64,000 nt of DNA from Caballeronia arvi (GTDB lineage: Bacteria; Pseudomonadota; Gammaproteobacteria; Burkholderiales; Burkholderiaceae). Numbering within the stretch: position 1 is the first letter of the stretch; each line of letters opens with the position of its first letter. The notes under the pieces were generated by a model that worked only from the letters and a program-made list of their open reading frames with translations, ran no database searches and had not been told where the DNA came from. This document shows positions 52,894 to 63,542 of this stretch, in pieces. Where the stretch lies: positions 1 to 64,000 of the forward strand of contig NZ_FCOM02000001.1 in NCBI RefSeq assembly GCF_001544695.2, written 5' to 3'. A program made the position numbers and the translations under genes.

Positions 52894-53946
52894 ATGCGCT
52901 ACAGGAAATTCGGCAATACCGGTCTTTTCGTCTCGGAACTGTGCTTGGGCACGATGACCTTCGGCGGCGGGACGGGCGGAATCTGGGACAACATCGGCCA
53001 GTTGCAGCAGGCGGACGCGGACAAGCTGATCGGGCGTTCGCTCGATGCGGGCATCAATTTCATCGATACCGCCGATGTCTACGCCGACGGCCAGTCGGAA
53101 GTCATCACGGGCCAAGCGTTGAAGAACCTGAAGGTACCGCGCGAAAACGTGGTCGTCGCGACGAAGATTCTCGGCGAAACCGGCACGAAGGGCGCGAATT
53201 CGCGAGGTGCCTCGCGCTACCACATCATCGACGGCGTGAAAGCGAGCCTGAAGCGCCTGCAACTCGATCACGTCGATCTGTATCAGATTCACGGCTTCGA
53301 TCCGGCGACGCCGATCGAGGAAACGCTGCGCGCGCTCGACAATCTCGTGCAACACGGGCATGTGCGCTATATCGGAGTGTCGAACTGGGCCGCGTGGCAG
53401 ATCATGAAGGCGCTTGGCATTTCCGAGCGACTCGGGCTCGCGCGCTTCGAGTCGCTGCAGGCGTATTACACGATCGCGGGCCGCGATCTGGAACGCGAGA
53501 TCGCGCCGCTTCTGCGCAGCGAAAACGTCGGCCTGATGGTGTGGAGTCCGCTCGCGGGCGGCTTGCTGTCGGGCAAATACACGCGAGATGGAAGCAAGGA
53601 AGAAGGCAGCCGCCGCACCAAGTTCGATTTTCCGCCGGTCGATGTCGAGCGCGCATACGACTGTGTCGACGTGATGCGGCGCGTGGCCGAAGCCAAAGGT
53701 GTCTCGGTGGCGCAGATCGCGCTGGCGTGGCTGCTGCATCAGAAGGTCGTGTCGAGCGTGATCATCGGCGCGAAACGCGTCGAGCAACTGGACGACAACA
53801 TCGCCGCGACGAAAGTCCAGCTCAACGCGGAAGAGCTCGCCGCACTCGATGAAGTCAGCCAGTTGCCCGCGGAATACCCCGGCTGGATGCTCACGCGGCA
53901 GGGTGAATATCGTCGAAATCAGCTGAAAGAAGAGCGCGCGGAGTAA
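52894..53946 (+). CDS. Aldo/keto reductase
   Basis: 350 residues from the ATG at 52894, behind TCGGGAGC. MRYRKFGNTGLFVSELCLGTMTFGGG is the family start. The catalytic tetrad is visible: Asp in NFIDTADVYADG, Tyr of the same loop, Lys in VVVATKILG and His in YQIHGFDP. SNWAAWQIMKA and the C-terminal VSSVIIGAKRVEQLDDNI are cofactor-binding segments. It reduces aldehydes or ketones with NADPH. Divergent AraC gene suggests control by reactive aldehydes. Confidence 0.9.
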   Translation: MRYRKFGNTGLFVSELCLGTMTFGGGTGGIWDNIGQLQQADADKLIGRSLDAGINFIDTADVYADGQSEVITGQALKNLKVPRENVVVATKILGETGTKGANSRGASRYHIIDGVKASLKRLQLDHVDLYQIHGFDPATPIEETLRALDNLVQHGHVRYIGVSNWAAWQIMKALGISERLGLARFESLQAYYTIAGRDLEREIAPLLRSENVGLMVWSPLAGGLLSGKYTRDGSKEEGSRRTKFDFPPVDVERAYDCVDVMRRVAEAKGVSVAQIALAWLLHQKVVSSVIIGAKRVEQLDDNIAATKVQLNAEELAALDEVSQLPAEYPGWMLTRQGEYRRNQLKEERAE

Positions 53947-53956
53947 GTGTCAGGAC

Positions 53957-53981
53957 GCGGGCGGCATCGACTGCCGCCCGC
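53957..53981 (+). terminator. Strong stem-loop after the aldo/keto reductase gene
   Basis: Perfect 10-base arms GCGGGCGGCA (53957-53966) and TGCCGCCCGC (53972-53981) around a TCGAC loop, 11 bases after the stop codon. No long T-tract follows (CTTCGCC), so a rho-independent terminator is likely but not certain. Confidence 0.5.
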
Positions 53982-54047
53982 TTCGCCTAGGGATTTACCC
54001 TCGATTCAGAGCATTTCAGGCCATTTTCGGGCCTTTATCTCGAAATT

Positions 54048-55321
<1,274 letters not shown>

Positions 55322-55327
55322 GCCTGG

Positions 55328-55366
55328 GTCGAACGCACGGCGCTTCACCGGCGCCGCGCGTTCGAC
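55328..55366. terminator. Bidirectional terminator between pobA and the debranching-type gene
   Basis: GTCGAACGCACGGCGC (55328-55343) pairs with GGCGCCGCGCGTTCGAC (55350-55366) apart from one mismatch and one small bulge. It lies between two convergent stop codons and ends 3 bases before the debranching gene's stop. Confidence 0.7.
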
Positions 55367-55369
55367 GCA

Positions 55370-57619
55370 TCAAAGCACCGCGACGACCCGCACGTCTCCA
55401 TCCACCGACGGAATTACCTGTCCCCCGACGCGCCGGAAGGTGACCGTCGCGGTCTTGTCGCCGAGGCGCAGATCGCCGATTTCCAGCCAGTCGATGCCCT
55501 CCGGCAGTTGCGGCCGGTCGATCCGCACTTCGTCGTTGAGGGCGTCGACGGTCATGCCGAGACACGCTTCCAGAATCATGAAAGGCGCGCCCGCCGCCCA
55601 GGCTTGCGGCAGGCACGCGACTGGATAGGCAATGGGGCGCTCGCCGCGCTGACGTGTGAATCCGCAGAAAAGCTCGGGCAACCGCATATCGAAGGTGACG
55701 GCTGCTTCGAACAGCGATTGCAGCAAGCCCACCGCCGCGCCGCGTTCGCCGTAACGCGCGAGGCCGCGCGCGCACAGCGCCGTATCGTGCGGCCACACGG
55801 AGCCGTTGTGATACGACATCGGATTGAAGCGCGGCTGGCTCGCCGCCAGCGTGCGCACGCCCCAGCCGGTGTGAAAGAGCGTGGATTCGAGCTGACGCGC
55901 GACGGCTTCGCCACGTTTGCGCTCGACGAGATCGAACGCAAGCAGATGCCCCGCATTCGACGACAACACGCGGCACAGCTCGCCCTTGCCGTCGAGCGCG
56001 ATGCCGTAGAAGTCCATCTCCGGCATCCAGAACATTTCCTCGACGCGTTCGCGAATATGACGCGCGCGCCGCTCGAAGTCGCGCGCGCTCTCGTCTTCGC
56101 CGCGCTCGCGGGCAAGGCGCGCCATCGTGGAAAACGCGGTCGACGCGTACGCCTGAACTTCGACGAGCGAGATCGGCCCGATCGGGAATTTGCCGTCGGC
56201 GTGGAAGACGGAATCCTGACTGTCCTTCCAGCCCTGATTCGCAAGACCGTGCTCCGATGCGCGCTGATAGTCGAGCAGGCCGTAAGGATTCTTGTCGCAA
56301 TGGCGCGCGACCCATTGCGCCGCGAGTTGCAGCGCCGGCCAGATTTCGTCGATCAGTTCGCGGTCGCCCGTGCGCTCGACATAGGCGCCCGCGAGCACGA
56401 TGAACAGCGGCGTGCTGTCCACGCCGCCGTAGTACAGCGCGAACGGCACTTCGCCCGTCGCGGCCATCTCGCTCTTGCGCGTCTCGTGCATGATCTTGCC
56501 GATTTCGGCATCGCGAAACGCGGAGTCCTCGCGCGCCTGATTGGCAGCGAGAAAGCGCAGCACGCCGCGCGCCAGCGTCGGATGCAGCCAGAGCATTTGC
56601 AGCGACGTGATGATGGCGTCGCGGCCGAACGCCGTCGAAAACCACGGGATGCCGGCATACGGATACGGGCCGGTATCGAGATCGGTCGTGAGCAAGCCGA
56701 GGTCCGCGAGTGAACGGTCGATCCATTCGCTGAAGAGCGGATTGCTCGAACGTACGCGGGCGCTCGCGCGGCGTCTGTCCCGCATGCGGCGATGCGCCTC
56801 GACGAGCGCCTCGCGGATCGCAGGCCGACCCGATTCGGGGGCGCACTCCGCCGCTTCCGCCGCATTGCGCTTGCTTTCCTCGCTGGCGTCGGAAAGGGCG
56901 TGCGTCACCGCCGTCACCGACAGATACATGGAGATCGCCGTTTCCGACTGGATATGCAGCGCGTAATCGGCGCGCGTCGGCGAGAGGACGTCCGGCGCGG
57001 GCGTGAACTGGATGCGCGCCGTGCGCTCCACTTCGTCGAGACCGACATAGCGCAGCACGACTTCGCCGTTTTCGATCACCGGCGGCCGCAAGGTGCCCCG
57101 CTTGCCGCGCGTCGCGCCGCGCACCTCGAACATGTCGAGAAAGTCCGCCGCGAAGGAAATCGAGAGCGGCACCGTGGACGGTTCCGTGCCGTAGTTCGTG
57201 AGCACGATGCTCTCGTGCAGCACATGCCCGGAGAGCACGCGCTTGCGCTCGACGTGGATCACGCCTTCGGGCGTGCGCGCTCCGCCGATCGGCGGCAGCG
57301 GGCGGTTCGTCAGGTGCGCGGTGAACACGGCGTTGTCGCTCGACACACTGCCCGAAAGCAGCGATGGCGCGCGGCCGCCGAAGGTCAGCACGAGTTCCGA
57401 GAGCACGCGGGTGTCGTTGACGAAGAGTCCGTCGTCGTGGCCGCGGATGTCGCCATTCGCGTCGTACACGGCAAAGGTGTTGCCGGACTTCAGCACGAAC
57501 TGGCGCTCGCTGGGCATGCTGGCATGCTCGGTCGGGATGAACGCCTCGTCCGCCAGTCTCGCCTGCGACTCCTGGATCTGTTCCTGCACCTGCTCCTGTG
57601 TCTGTTGCTGTGTATTCAT
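55370..57619 (-). CDS. Amylo-alpha-1,6-glucosidase / glycogen-debranching-type protein
   Basis: 749 residues from the ATG at 57619 (CAGGAAG upstream). A Gln-rich N-terminus is followed by a beta-rich domain (FVLKSGNTFAVYDANGDIRGHDDGLFVNDTRVLSELVLTFGG), the N-terminal domain of bacterial debranching-type enzymes. The C-terminal (alpha/alpha)6 barrel starts about residue 310 with PYPYAGIPWFSTAFGRDAIITSLQMLWLHP and contains YHNGSVWPHDTALCARG and GAPFMILEACLG. It may act on alpha-1,6 glucosidic links of glycogen or similar. No glg genes lie next to it. Confidence 0.85.
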   Translation of the reverse strand: MNTQQQTQEQVQEQIQESQARLADEAFIPTEHASMPSERQFVLKSGNTFAVYDANGDIRGHDDGLFVNDTRVLSELVLTFGGRAPSLLSGSVSSDNAVFTAHLTNRPLPPIGGARTPEGVIHVERKRVLSGHVLHESIVLTNYGTEPSTVPLSISFAADFLDMFEVRGATRGKRGTLRPPVIENGEVVLRYVGLDEVERTARIQFTPAPDVLSPTRADYALHIQSETAISMYLSVTAVTHALSDASEESKRNAAEAAECAPESGRPAIREALVEAHRRMRDRRRASARVRSSNPLFSEWIDRSLADLGLLTTDLDTGPYPYAGIPWFSTAFGRDAIITSLQMLWLHPTLARGVLRFLAANQAREDSAFRDAEIGKIMHETRKSEMAATGEVPFALYYGGVDSTPLFIVLAGAYVERTGDRELIDEIWPALQLAAQWVARHCDKNPYGLLDYQRASEHGLANQGWKDSQDSVFHADGKFPIGPISLVEVQAYASTAFSTMARLARERGEDESARDFERRARHIRERVEEMFWMPEMDFYGIALDGKGELCRVLSSNAGHLLAFDLVERKRGEAVARQLESTLFHTGWGVRTLAASQPRFNPMSYHNGSVWPHDTALCARGLARYGERGAAVGLLQSLFEAAVTFDMRLPELFCGFTRQRGERPIAYPVACLPQAWAAGAPFMILEACLGMTVDALNDEVRIDRPQLPEGIDWLEIGDLRLGDKTATVTFRRVGGQVIPSVDGDVRVVAVL

Positions 57620-57796
57620 CGCAACTTCCTGAAAGTAATCTGAAGGGTGTTTCGTAGGCACTCGAAGCGCGCGCGAGCGCCCTGCACAGCGCTTATCGCA
57701 CGGTCGAGCGATGCTTTCCTGCAGCAAGTGCGCCGCTTACCCGCTATCATCGACGGTTTTTCGACCCAATCACGCCTGACGGGTTCTCCGCGCGCA

Positions 57797-58591
57797 ATGT
57801 CATTTCCGCATATCGACTTACTTTATTCTGCCTCAGGCTTCGCGGTCGGTTTGCTGGTCGGCCTGACGGGCGTGGGTGGCGGCTCGTTGATGACGCCATT
57901 GCTCGTGCTGCTGTTCGGCATTCATCCAGCGACCGCCGTCGGCACCGACCTGCTGTACGCCGCCGCGACCAAAACCGCCGGCACGCTCGTGCACGGCATC
58001 AAGGGCTCGGTCGACTGGCGCATCACCGGCCGTCTCGCGGCGGGCAGCGTGCCGGCCGCGGCAATCACGATATTCTTCCTGCATCAGCACGGCATTGCGG
58101 CGCCGGGAACCGCGCGGCTCATCCAGGTCATTCTTGGCACGGCACTCCTCATCACCGCCATTTCACTGGTATTCCGCCCGCAGCTCGCGCGCTTCGCCTA
58201 CAGGAAGGGCCGTGGCCGCCCCGAACACCCGGTGCGCACCGCCGCGTGGACGGTCGTCACCGGCGCCATACTCGGCGTGCTGGTTTCGATCACGTCCGTG
58301 GGCGCGGGCGCGATTGGCGTGACCGTCCTGCTCCTGCTCTATCCGCGTCTCGCGACGGTGCGCATCGTCGGCTCCGACGTGGCGCACGCGGTGCCGCTGA
58401 CGCTGATCGCCGGCGCGGGGCACTGGATGCTCGGCTCGGTCGACTGGGCCCTGCTCGCCTCTCTCCTCGTGGGCTCGATTCCGGGCATTGCAATTGGCAG
58501 CATGCTGTCTTCCAAAGCGCCCGAAGCGCTGCTGCGTCACGTGCTCGCCGCGACGCTGATTCTCGTCGGAGCAAAGCTTCTGTTCAGTTGA
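57797..58591 (+). CDS. TauE/SafE-family membrane transporter
   Basis: 264 residues from the ATG at 57797. Eight or so membrane helices. ASGFAVGLLVGLTGVGGGSLMTPLLVLLFGIHPATAVGTDLLYAAATKTAG is the TauE signature (GxGGGxxxxPxL, AVGTDL), repeated in TAILGVLVSITSVGAGAIGVTVLLLL. Such carriers export sulfite or other organic anions. It is divergent from the debranching gene; the substrate is not known. Confidence 0.88.
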   Translation: MSFPHIDLLYSASGFAVGLLVGLTGVGGGSLMTPLLVLLFGIHPATAVGTDLLYAAATKTAGTLVHGIKGSVDWRITGRLAAGSVPAAAITIFFLHQHGIAAPGTARLIQVILGTALLITAISLVFRPQLARFAYRKGRGRPEHPVRTAAWTVVTGAILGVLVSITSVGAGAIGVTVLLLLYPRLATVRIVGSDVAHAVPLTLIAGAGHWMLGSVDWALLASLLVGSIPGIAIGSMLSSKAPEALLRHVLAATLILVGAKLLFS

Positions 58592-58857
58592 TGTTAGTCA
58601 CGCTCCATTGCGGTTTCCAGTCGGCCAAAAGATATAAGCCGATTCACACATCGTTTTGATTTTTGCCTATGCCGTTCGGCCGGGTTTCGCGCAACCGGTC
58701 GATGCGGCATCATTGCCGCTCAGTTGACCCGTCAGTCGCAGGGCGGTCAAGTCGGGGCGCCGAGCAACAGGCAGGTAACGGGCGCGTCATCTTTCGGTGT
58801 CGATAATGCAGGCGCGCGCCATCGGGCGTGTGACACATGTTCACGAGGAGTCAGGCG
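58592..58857. other. Intergenic region before the phosphatase gene
   Basis: About 265 bases with no supportable gene. It ends with a good ribosome site (ACGAGGAGTCAG) for the phosphatase. A weak hairpin (TCGGC...GCCGA near 58621-58642) might end the transporter transcript. Confidence 0.35.
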
Positions 58858-60561
58858 ATGAATGAGCACGACCATCCGCAGAACGAGCTTCCTTCCAGCA
58901 ACGATAACGGCACCCCAGCCGGCGACGCACCCGCGGACCCCGCGCGGCGGCGGCTCCTCGCGGCGGGCGTTGGCATCGCGGGCCTGTCGCTCGGCGGGTG
59001 CAACCTGTTCGATCAAAAGCCGTCCACGCCGAAGACCGCGGCCGACCTCGCGCTGGACCGCACGCTCGCGGCGCAGGTGCGGAACATCGTCGTGATCTAT
59101 GCGGAGAATCGCAGCTTCACGAATCTCTACGGCGACTATCCGGGCGTGCAGTATCCGCTGTCGGCCGTGCCGGCATCGCGATATGTGCAGCTCGACCGGG
59201 ACGGCGCCACGCCCATGCCCACGCTGCCAAAAATCTGGGGCGGGCTCGTGCCGCAGGCGCAGGAAGTCGGCGGCAAGCGCTATGCGATCACCGAGCAGCA
59301 GCTTGCCGCTCAGCGCAATGCGCCCTTCCAGATCGTGGACGCGCAGGGTGCGCCGCTGCCCAATTCCGTCATCACGCGGGACCTCGTGCATCGCTTCTAC
59401 CAGAACCAGATGCAGATCAACGCGGGCCGCAACAATCAGTTCGCGGCGTGGGGCGACTCGGGCGGCCTCGTGATGGGCCACTACCGAAGCTCGCCGGACA
59501 CGCTCAGGCTCTGGGGACTCGCGCAGCAATACACGCTCTGCGACAACTTCTTCATGTCGGCGTTCGGCGGCTCGTGGCTGAACCATATCTTCCTGATTTC
59601 CGCGCAGGCGCCCTTCTATCCGGATGCAAAGAGCGGTCCGGCGGCGAAGCTGCTCGCAGTCGTGGATGGCGATGATCCCACTGGCTCGCGCCTCAGGCTC
59701 GCGCCGGATTCGCCGAAGTCCGCGCTCGAAGGGCCGCCCAAGTTCGTGCGCGACGGCGCGCTCACCGCCGACGGCTATGCGGTCAACACCATGTTCCCGC
59801 CGTACCAGCCGAGCAACGTGCCGCCCTCGCAAGGCGGCGATCCGCGTCTCGCGGACAGGGCGAATGTGCTCGTGCTGCCGCCGCAGACGTACGCGACCAT
59901 CGGCGATCGCCTGTCGGGAAAGAATGTGGACTGGGCGTGGTATTCGGGCGCCTGGCAGTATGCGCTGGAGCATCGCGACACCGGCGCCGTGCCGGATTTT
60001 CAGTACCACCATCAGCCGTTCAACTACTTCGCCAGCTTCGCGCCGGGCACGGCCGCGCGCGAACGGCATCTGCGCGACGGAGGTATCGGCGACGATCCAT
60101 CGACGAACAAGCTGCTCGCCGATATCGATGCGGGCCGCCTGCCGGCCGTCACGTTCTACAAGCCACAGGGCAATCTCAACATGCACGCGGGCTATGCGGA
60201 CATCGCCTCGGGCGACCGCCATATCGCCAACGTGATCGAGCACATCCAGCGCGGGCCGCAGTGGCAGAACACGGTGGTGATCGTCACCGTCGACGAAAAC
60301 GGCGGTTGGTGGGACCACGTCTCGCCGCCGAAGGGCGATCGCTGGGGCCCCGGCTCGCGCATTCCGGCGCTCGTGATTTCGCCGTTCGCGAAAAAAAGCT
60401 ATGTCGATCACACGGTCTACGACACGAACTCGATCCTGCGCTTCATCTCGCGCGTGCACGATCTCGCGCCACTCGACGGCGTCGCGGCGCGAGATCGCGC
60501 GTTCGCGGCGAACGGCGAGGCGCCGCTCGGCGATCTGACGAAGTCGCTGGATCTGGCGTAG
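58858..60561 (+). CDS. AcpA-like acid phosphatase / phosphoesterase lipoprotein
   Basis: 567 residues from the ATG at 58858. RRRLLAAGVGIAGLSLGGC at about residues 28-46 is a Tat-type signal ending in a lipobox. The mature part has VRNIVVIYAENRSFTNLYGDYPG, the GDSL-unrelated phosphoesterase (PF04185) motif with metal-binding ENRSF, then SGGLVMGHYRSS, PFNYFASFAPG and VTVDENGGWWDHVSPPKGD, where D, E, D and H are metal ligands. It resembles AcpA of Francisella and phospholipase C relatives. It should hydrolyse phosphate esters in the cell envelope. Confidence 0.88.
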   Translation: MNEHDHPQNELPSSNDNGTPAGDAPADPARRRLLAAGVGIAGLSLGGCNLFDQKPSTPKTAADLALDRTLAAQVRNIVVIYAENRSFTNLYGDYPGVQYPLSAVPASRYVQLDRDGATPMPTLPKIWGGLVPQAQEVGGKRYAITEQQLAAQRNAPFQIVDAQGAPLPNSVITRDLVHRFYQNQMQINAGRNNQFAAWGDSGGLVMGHYRSSPDTLRLWGLAQQYTLCDNFFMSAFGGSWLNHIFLISAQAPFYPDAKSGPAAKLLAVVDGDDPTGSRLRLAPDSPKSALEGPPKFVRDGALTADGYAVNTMFPPYQPSNVPPSQGGDPRLADRANVLVLPPQTYATIGDRLSGKNVDWAWYSGAWQYALEHRDTGAVPDFQYHHQPFNYFASFAPGTAARERHLRDGGIGDDPSTNKLLADIDAGRLPAVTFYKPQGNLNMHAGYADIASGDRHIANVIEHIQRGPQWQNTVVIVTVDENGGWWDHVSPPKGDRWGPGSRIPALVISPFAKKSYVDHTVYDTNSILRFISRVHDLAPLDGVAARDRAFAANGEAPLGDLTKSLDLA

Positions 60562-60564
60562 CGG

Positions 60565-60957
60565 CTACGCGCGCTCTATCCAGGCGCGCGCGGAGATTTC
60601 CAGCAAATAGCCGTAGTGCAGCGCGCCGACCGGCACGACGGCGCGCGCCGGCTTCCACGCGCCGAAGTGACGCGCGTAAATCTCGTTGAACAGCTTCCAG
60701 TGCTCGACGCCCACGAGATACACCGTCACTTCGATGCAGTCCGTAAGACTCGCGCCCGCCGCTTCGAGCACGGTCCGCAGATTGGCGAGCGTCTGTTCGG
60801 CCTGCTCTTCGAACGGCCGGTCGCCCGTATGCGTGCCGTCGGGACGAATCGGCAACTGGCCGGAAACGCATACGAGGTTGCCGGCGCGCGTCGCGTGGCT
60901 GTAGTGACCGGCGGGAATCGGCAGGCCGGCAGCGTTGATGGTTTCGATCGGTGGCAT
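60565..60957 (-). CDS. RidA-family protein
   Basis: 130 residues from the Met at 60957 (10 codons inside a longer frame). MPPIETINAAGLPIPAGHYSHATRAGNLVCVSGQLPIRPDG is the RidA opening, with EQTLANLRTVLEAAGASLTDCIEVTVYL and the C-terminal VVPVGALHYGYLLEISARAW. The key arginine that binds imino acids appears as KPARAVVPV. RidA removes reactive enamine/imine intermediates. Several paralogues exist, so this may be a substrate-specific variant. Confidence 0.87.
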   Translation of the reverse strand: MPPIETINAAGLPIPAGHYSHATRAGNLVCVSGQLPIRPDGTHTGDRPFEEQAEQTLANLRTVLEAAGASLTDCIEVTVYLVGVEHWKLFNEIYARHFGAWKPARAVVPVGALHYGYLLEISARAWIERA

Positions 60958-61069
60958 CGCGATTATTGATTCCGAGTCAAGGTTCATTTGAGACTATCAC
61001 CGTTTTTGCGAAAGTCGAAGCGGCCCATACTGTGTTCATCGCAGTTTGAACACTCAATGGAGCGGCAAT

Positions 61070-61966
61070 ATGAACATCTTCATGACGGGCGCGGGCGGTT
61101 TCATCGGCGGATCGATTGCGGCGGGACTCGCGCGCGACGGCCATCGCGTGCGCGGACTCATCCGGCGCGACGAGCAAGCCGACGCACTGAAGCGCCTGAA
61201 CATCGAACCGGTGATCGGCAGTCTGGACGACACCGCGCTTCTCGCCGCCGAAGCGCGCGCGGCCGATGCGGTCATCAACGCGGCGAGCAGCGATCATCGC
61301 GGCGCGGTCGAAGCGCTGATCGGCGCGCTCGAAGGCTCGGGCAAGCCGTTCCTGCATACGAGCGGGTCGAGCATCGTCGGCGACGCGTCGGGCGGCGAGG
61401 CATCGGACAAGATCTACACCGAGGACGATTTGCCCGAGCCGACGCCCGACAAGGCGCCGCGCGTCGCCATCGACAATCTCGTGCTCGAAGCCGCAAAACG
61501 CGGCGTGCGCTCCGCCGTGCTCTGCAACACGCTGATCTACGGCCACGGCGCGGTGCCGGATACGGCGAGCGTGCAGTTGCCGCGTCTGGAACGCCAGGCG
61601 AAGAAGAGCGGCATCGTGCGGCATGTGGGACGCGGCCTGAACATCTGGTCGAATGTGCATATCGACGATGTCGTCGCTATCTACCGTCTCGCGCTCGAAA
61701 AGTCGCCGGCGGGCACGTTCTATTTCGTCGAGAGCGGCGAAGCGCAGTTTCGCGACATGACGGCCGCGATGGCAAAGGCGCTCAGCCTGCGCGGCCCGGA
61801 GGACTGGCCGCTCGAACAGGCGATCGAGGAATGGGGCTACGAAATGGCGTCGTACGGGCTGGGTTCGAACAGCCGCGTGCGCAGCAAACGCACCCGCGAA
61901 CTGCTCGGCTGGCAGCCGAAGCGCACGTCCGTCATCGAATGGATCGCGCAGGACATGGCCGCCTGA
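61070..61966 (+). CDS. NAD(P)-dependent epimerase/dehydratase
   Basis: 298 residues from the ATG at 61070. MNIFMTGAGGFIGGSIAAGLARDGHRVRGLIRR is the Rossmann-fold GxxGxxG. The usual YxxxK pair is not apparent: the segment after SGSSIVGDASGG, which may hold the Ser, has APRVAIDNLV. It belongs to the extended or atypical short-chain dehydrogenase group related to sugar epimerases and nucleoside-diphosphate-sugar reductases. Substrate not known. A divergent RidA gene lies 112 bases away. Confidence 0.8.
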   Translation: MNIFMTGAGGFIGGSIAAGLARDGHRVRGLIRRDEQADALKRLNIEPVIGSLDDTALLAAEARAADAVINAASSDHRGAVEALIGALEGSGKPFLHTSGSSIVGDASGGEASDKIYTEDDLPEPTPDKAPRVAIDNLVLEAAKRGVRSAVLCNTLIYGHGAVPDTASVQLPRLERQAKKSGIVRHVGRGLNIWSNVHIDDVVAIYRLALEKSPAGTFYFVESGEAQFRDMTAAMAKALSLRGPEDWPLEQAIEEWGYEMASYGLGSNSRVRSKRTRELLGWQPKRTSVIEWIAQDMAA

Positions 61967-62437
61967 TCGCGCACCACGCGGCAACTGGCTTGACCAATTT
62001 GCCGCTTAGTCGTGTGTAGAGGTTCGTGGATTCTGCTGCTGATACCTGCTGCTTCCTGCTCATGCCGCCTTGTTCTATCTGGTTGATTTAGCGAGCAATG
62101 TCGCCTGCCCGAGGCGTCCGGGTCCGACAGATGGGCGCCCCCGCGCGCCTCTGAGATGGTACGCTTGGAGTTCTGGCAACAGACACGCCCAAGGCAGCCA
62201 CCGTCCATCCCGGCTGAACAGCGCTGGGCGCGTCACGCGCTTCTTGCCGGCGCATTTCGCTTCCGCAAAACTGGCCTGCCGCTTCATTTGCAACGCAGGT
62301 TCCAAGTCTTCTGCTGTAACGCCTGAACACCGCTCGACGATGCCCGTCCAAATGAAGGTGTCGATTGGATGGCGTATCGCCGACAAGAAATCTTCGTGCC
62401 TCTTCACGGTCAAGCCAAGCCAACTCGGAGCCAAGCA
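61967..62437. other. Long upstream region of the secreted glycosidase gene
   Basis: About 470 bases without a supportable gene. Several frames are open on both strands, as expected in GC-rich DNA, but none has family resemblance. A regulatory role for the glycosidase gene is possible. Confidence 0.35.
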
Positions 62438-63430
62438 ATGAAACCGATCAATCTGCTCAGACTTGCAGTCCTTGTCTGGGCGGTCGCGTTTTCCCTCAAC
62501 GTATGGTCACAAACCGTTGCTCAGACGGGCCAGATCATGTGGGGCATCAACGGTCATCCGCAGGGGACCGGCAGCGGATCCTATGTCACCACCGATATTC
62601 AACAGCAACTCAAACTGGTCGCTGACGCCGGATTCAAAAGCTATCGGATTGACCTGTATTCCGCGGACGCCAATTCGATGCAGGCCCTGGCCAATGTCAT
62701 CGCCGCAGCCAAAGCAGTCGGAGTGCAGGTCCTACCGATTCTCCTTCCCCCCACAGGATCGACCGAACAGGAGTCCTACAACACCGGATACGCGATGGGA
62801 TTGGCCTACGCCCGGAACTTCGCTACCGACATCCCCGTATGGGAACTCGGGAATGAGGAGAGCGACGGCATGCTGATCGATCCCAATGGCTTCGGGATCG
62901 ATTTCTCCGAATTCGACCGTGAGCGTTACGCACTTGTGCGTGGCAAGCTTCGCGGTCTGCTGGATGGCGTCAATGCCGGCTCTCCCACCGCGAAGAGAAT
63001 GATAGATGGCATCGTCTGTGAGGTCGGCTTTTTCAAAGGATTGTGGGCCGATGGCGTGAAATGGGATATCACCGCCTGGCACTGGTACGACTCGAGCGGC
63101 GATATCACCAATTCAGGATGCAACGGGCTGAACGTCATCGGCGTGCTGCACGACTCGTTCCACCTCCCCATCTGGATCACCGAGTTCGGGACCTACGGCA
63201 CGGACAAGACGGCTGTCCGAAATACGTTGATCGCGACGATGAAACAATGGAATTCAATCGCTTCCCAATATGATATTCAGGCTGGATTCATTTATGAGTT
63301 GCTGGATCAGCACGACGAAGACGGCATCCAGGGCGAGTTCGGCATATTCGATTCGAATGGCAACGGTACGGCCGCGAGCGATGCGATCAGAGGTTATCTG
63401 AAGCGAAATCCAGGCGCCGTCGTACACTGA
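62438..63430 (+). CDS. Secreted clan GH-A glycoside hydrolase
   Basis: 330 residues from the ATG at 62438 (GGAGCCAAGC ahead). The signal MKPINLLRLAVLVWAVAFSLNVWSQ is followed by a (beta/alpha)8 fold with IPVWELGNEESDG, whose WELGNE holds the likely acid/base, and WITEFGTYGTD, whose E is the likely nucleophile. GIDYRID-like and ITAWHWYDSSG support clan GH-A (GH5/GH39/GH53-like). It probably cleaves a plant or exopolysaccharide glycan outside the cell. The family cannot be resolved by eye. Confidence 0.78.
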   Translation: MKPINLLRLAVLVWAVAFSLNVWSQTVAQTGQIMWGINGHPQGTGSGSYVTTDIQQQLKLVADAGFKSYRIDLYSADANSMQALANVIAAAKAVGVQVLPILLPPTGSTEQESYNTGYAMGLAYARNFATDIPVWELGNEESDGMLIDPNGFGIDFSEFDRERYALVRGKLRGLLDGVNAGSPTAKRMIDGIVCEVGFFKGLWADGVKWDITAWHWYDSSGDITNSGCNGLNVIGVLHDSFHLPIWITEFGTYGTDKTAVRNTLIATMKQWNSIASQYDIQAGFIYELLDQHDEDGIQGEFGIFDSNGNGTAASDAIRGYLKRNPGAVVH

Positions 63431-63436
63431 TTTCTC

Positions 63437-63452
63437 TGCCCGGGAAAACCGG
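63437..63452 (+). terminator. Weak hairpin after the glycosidase gene
   Basis: CCCGG-GAAAA-CCGGG sits a few bases after the stop codon. Stems are only 5 bases and no T-tract follows, so this is a possible terminator with low support. Confidence 0.3.
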
Positions 63453-63542
63453 GTATGCCGCTTTGACGGACGAATTTCCTGCTCAGGCACCGTCGGCGCC
63501 GATACGAGCGGAAATAACGAACCTCAAAGTTGCACCGGCGAC

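Noticed and set aside
51795..53852. 685-residue plus-strand frame across the AraC and aldo/keto reductase genes
   Set aside because: It spans two real genes and their promoter in other frames and has no recognisable domain.
61978..62005. TTGACCAA near 61989 resembling a block of R1/R2
   Set aside because: Only eight bases match and the second conserved block is absent, so this is likely chance.
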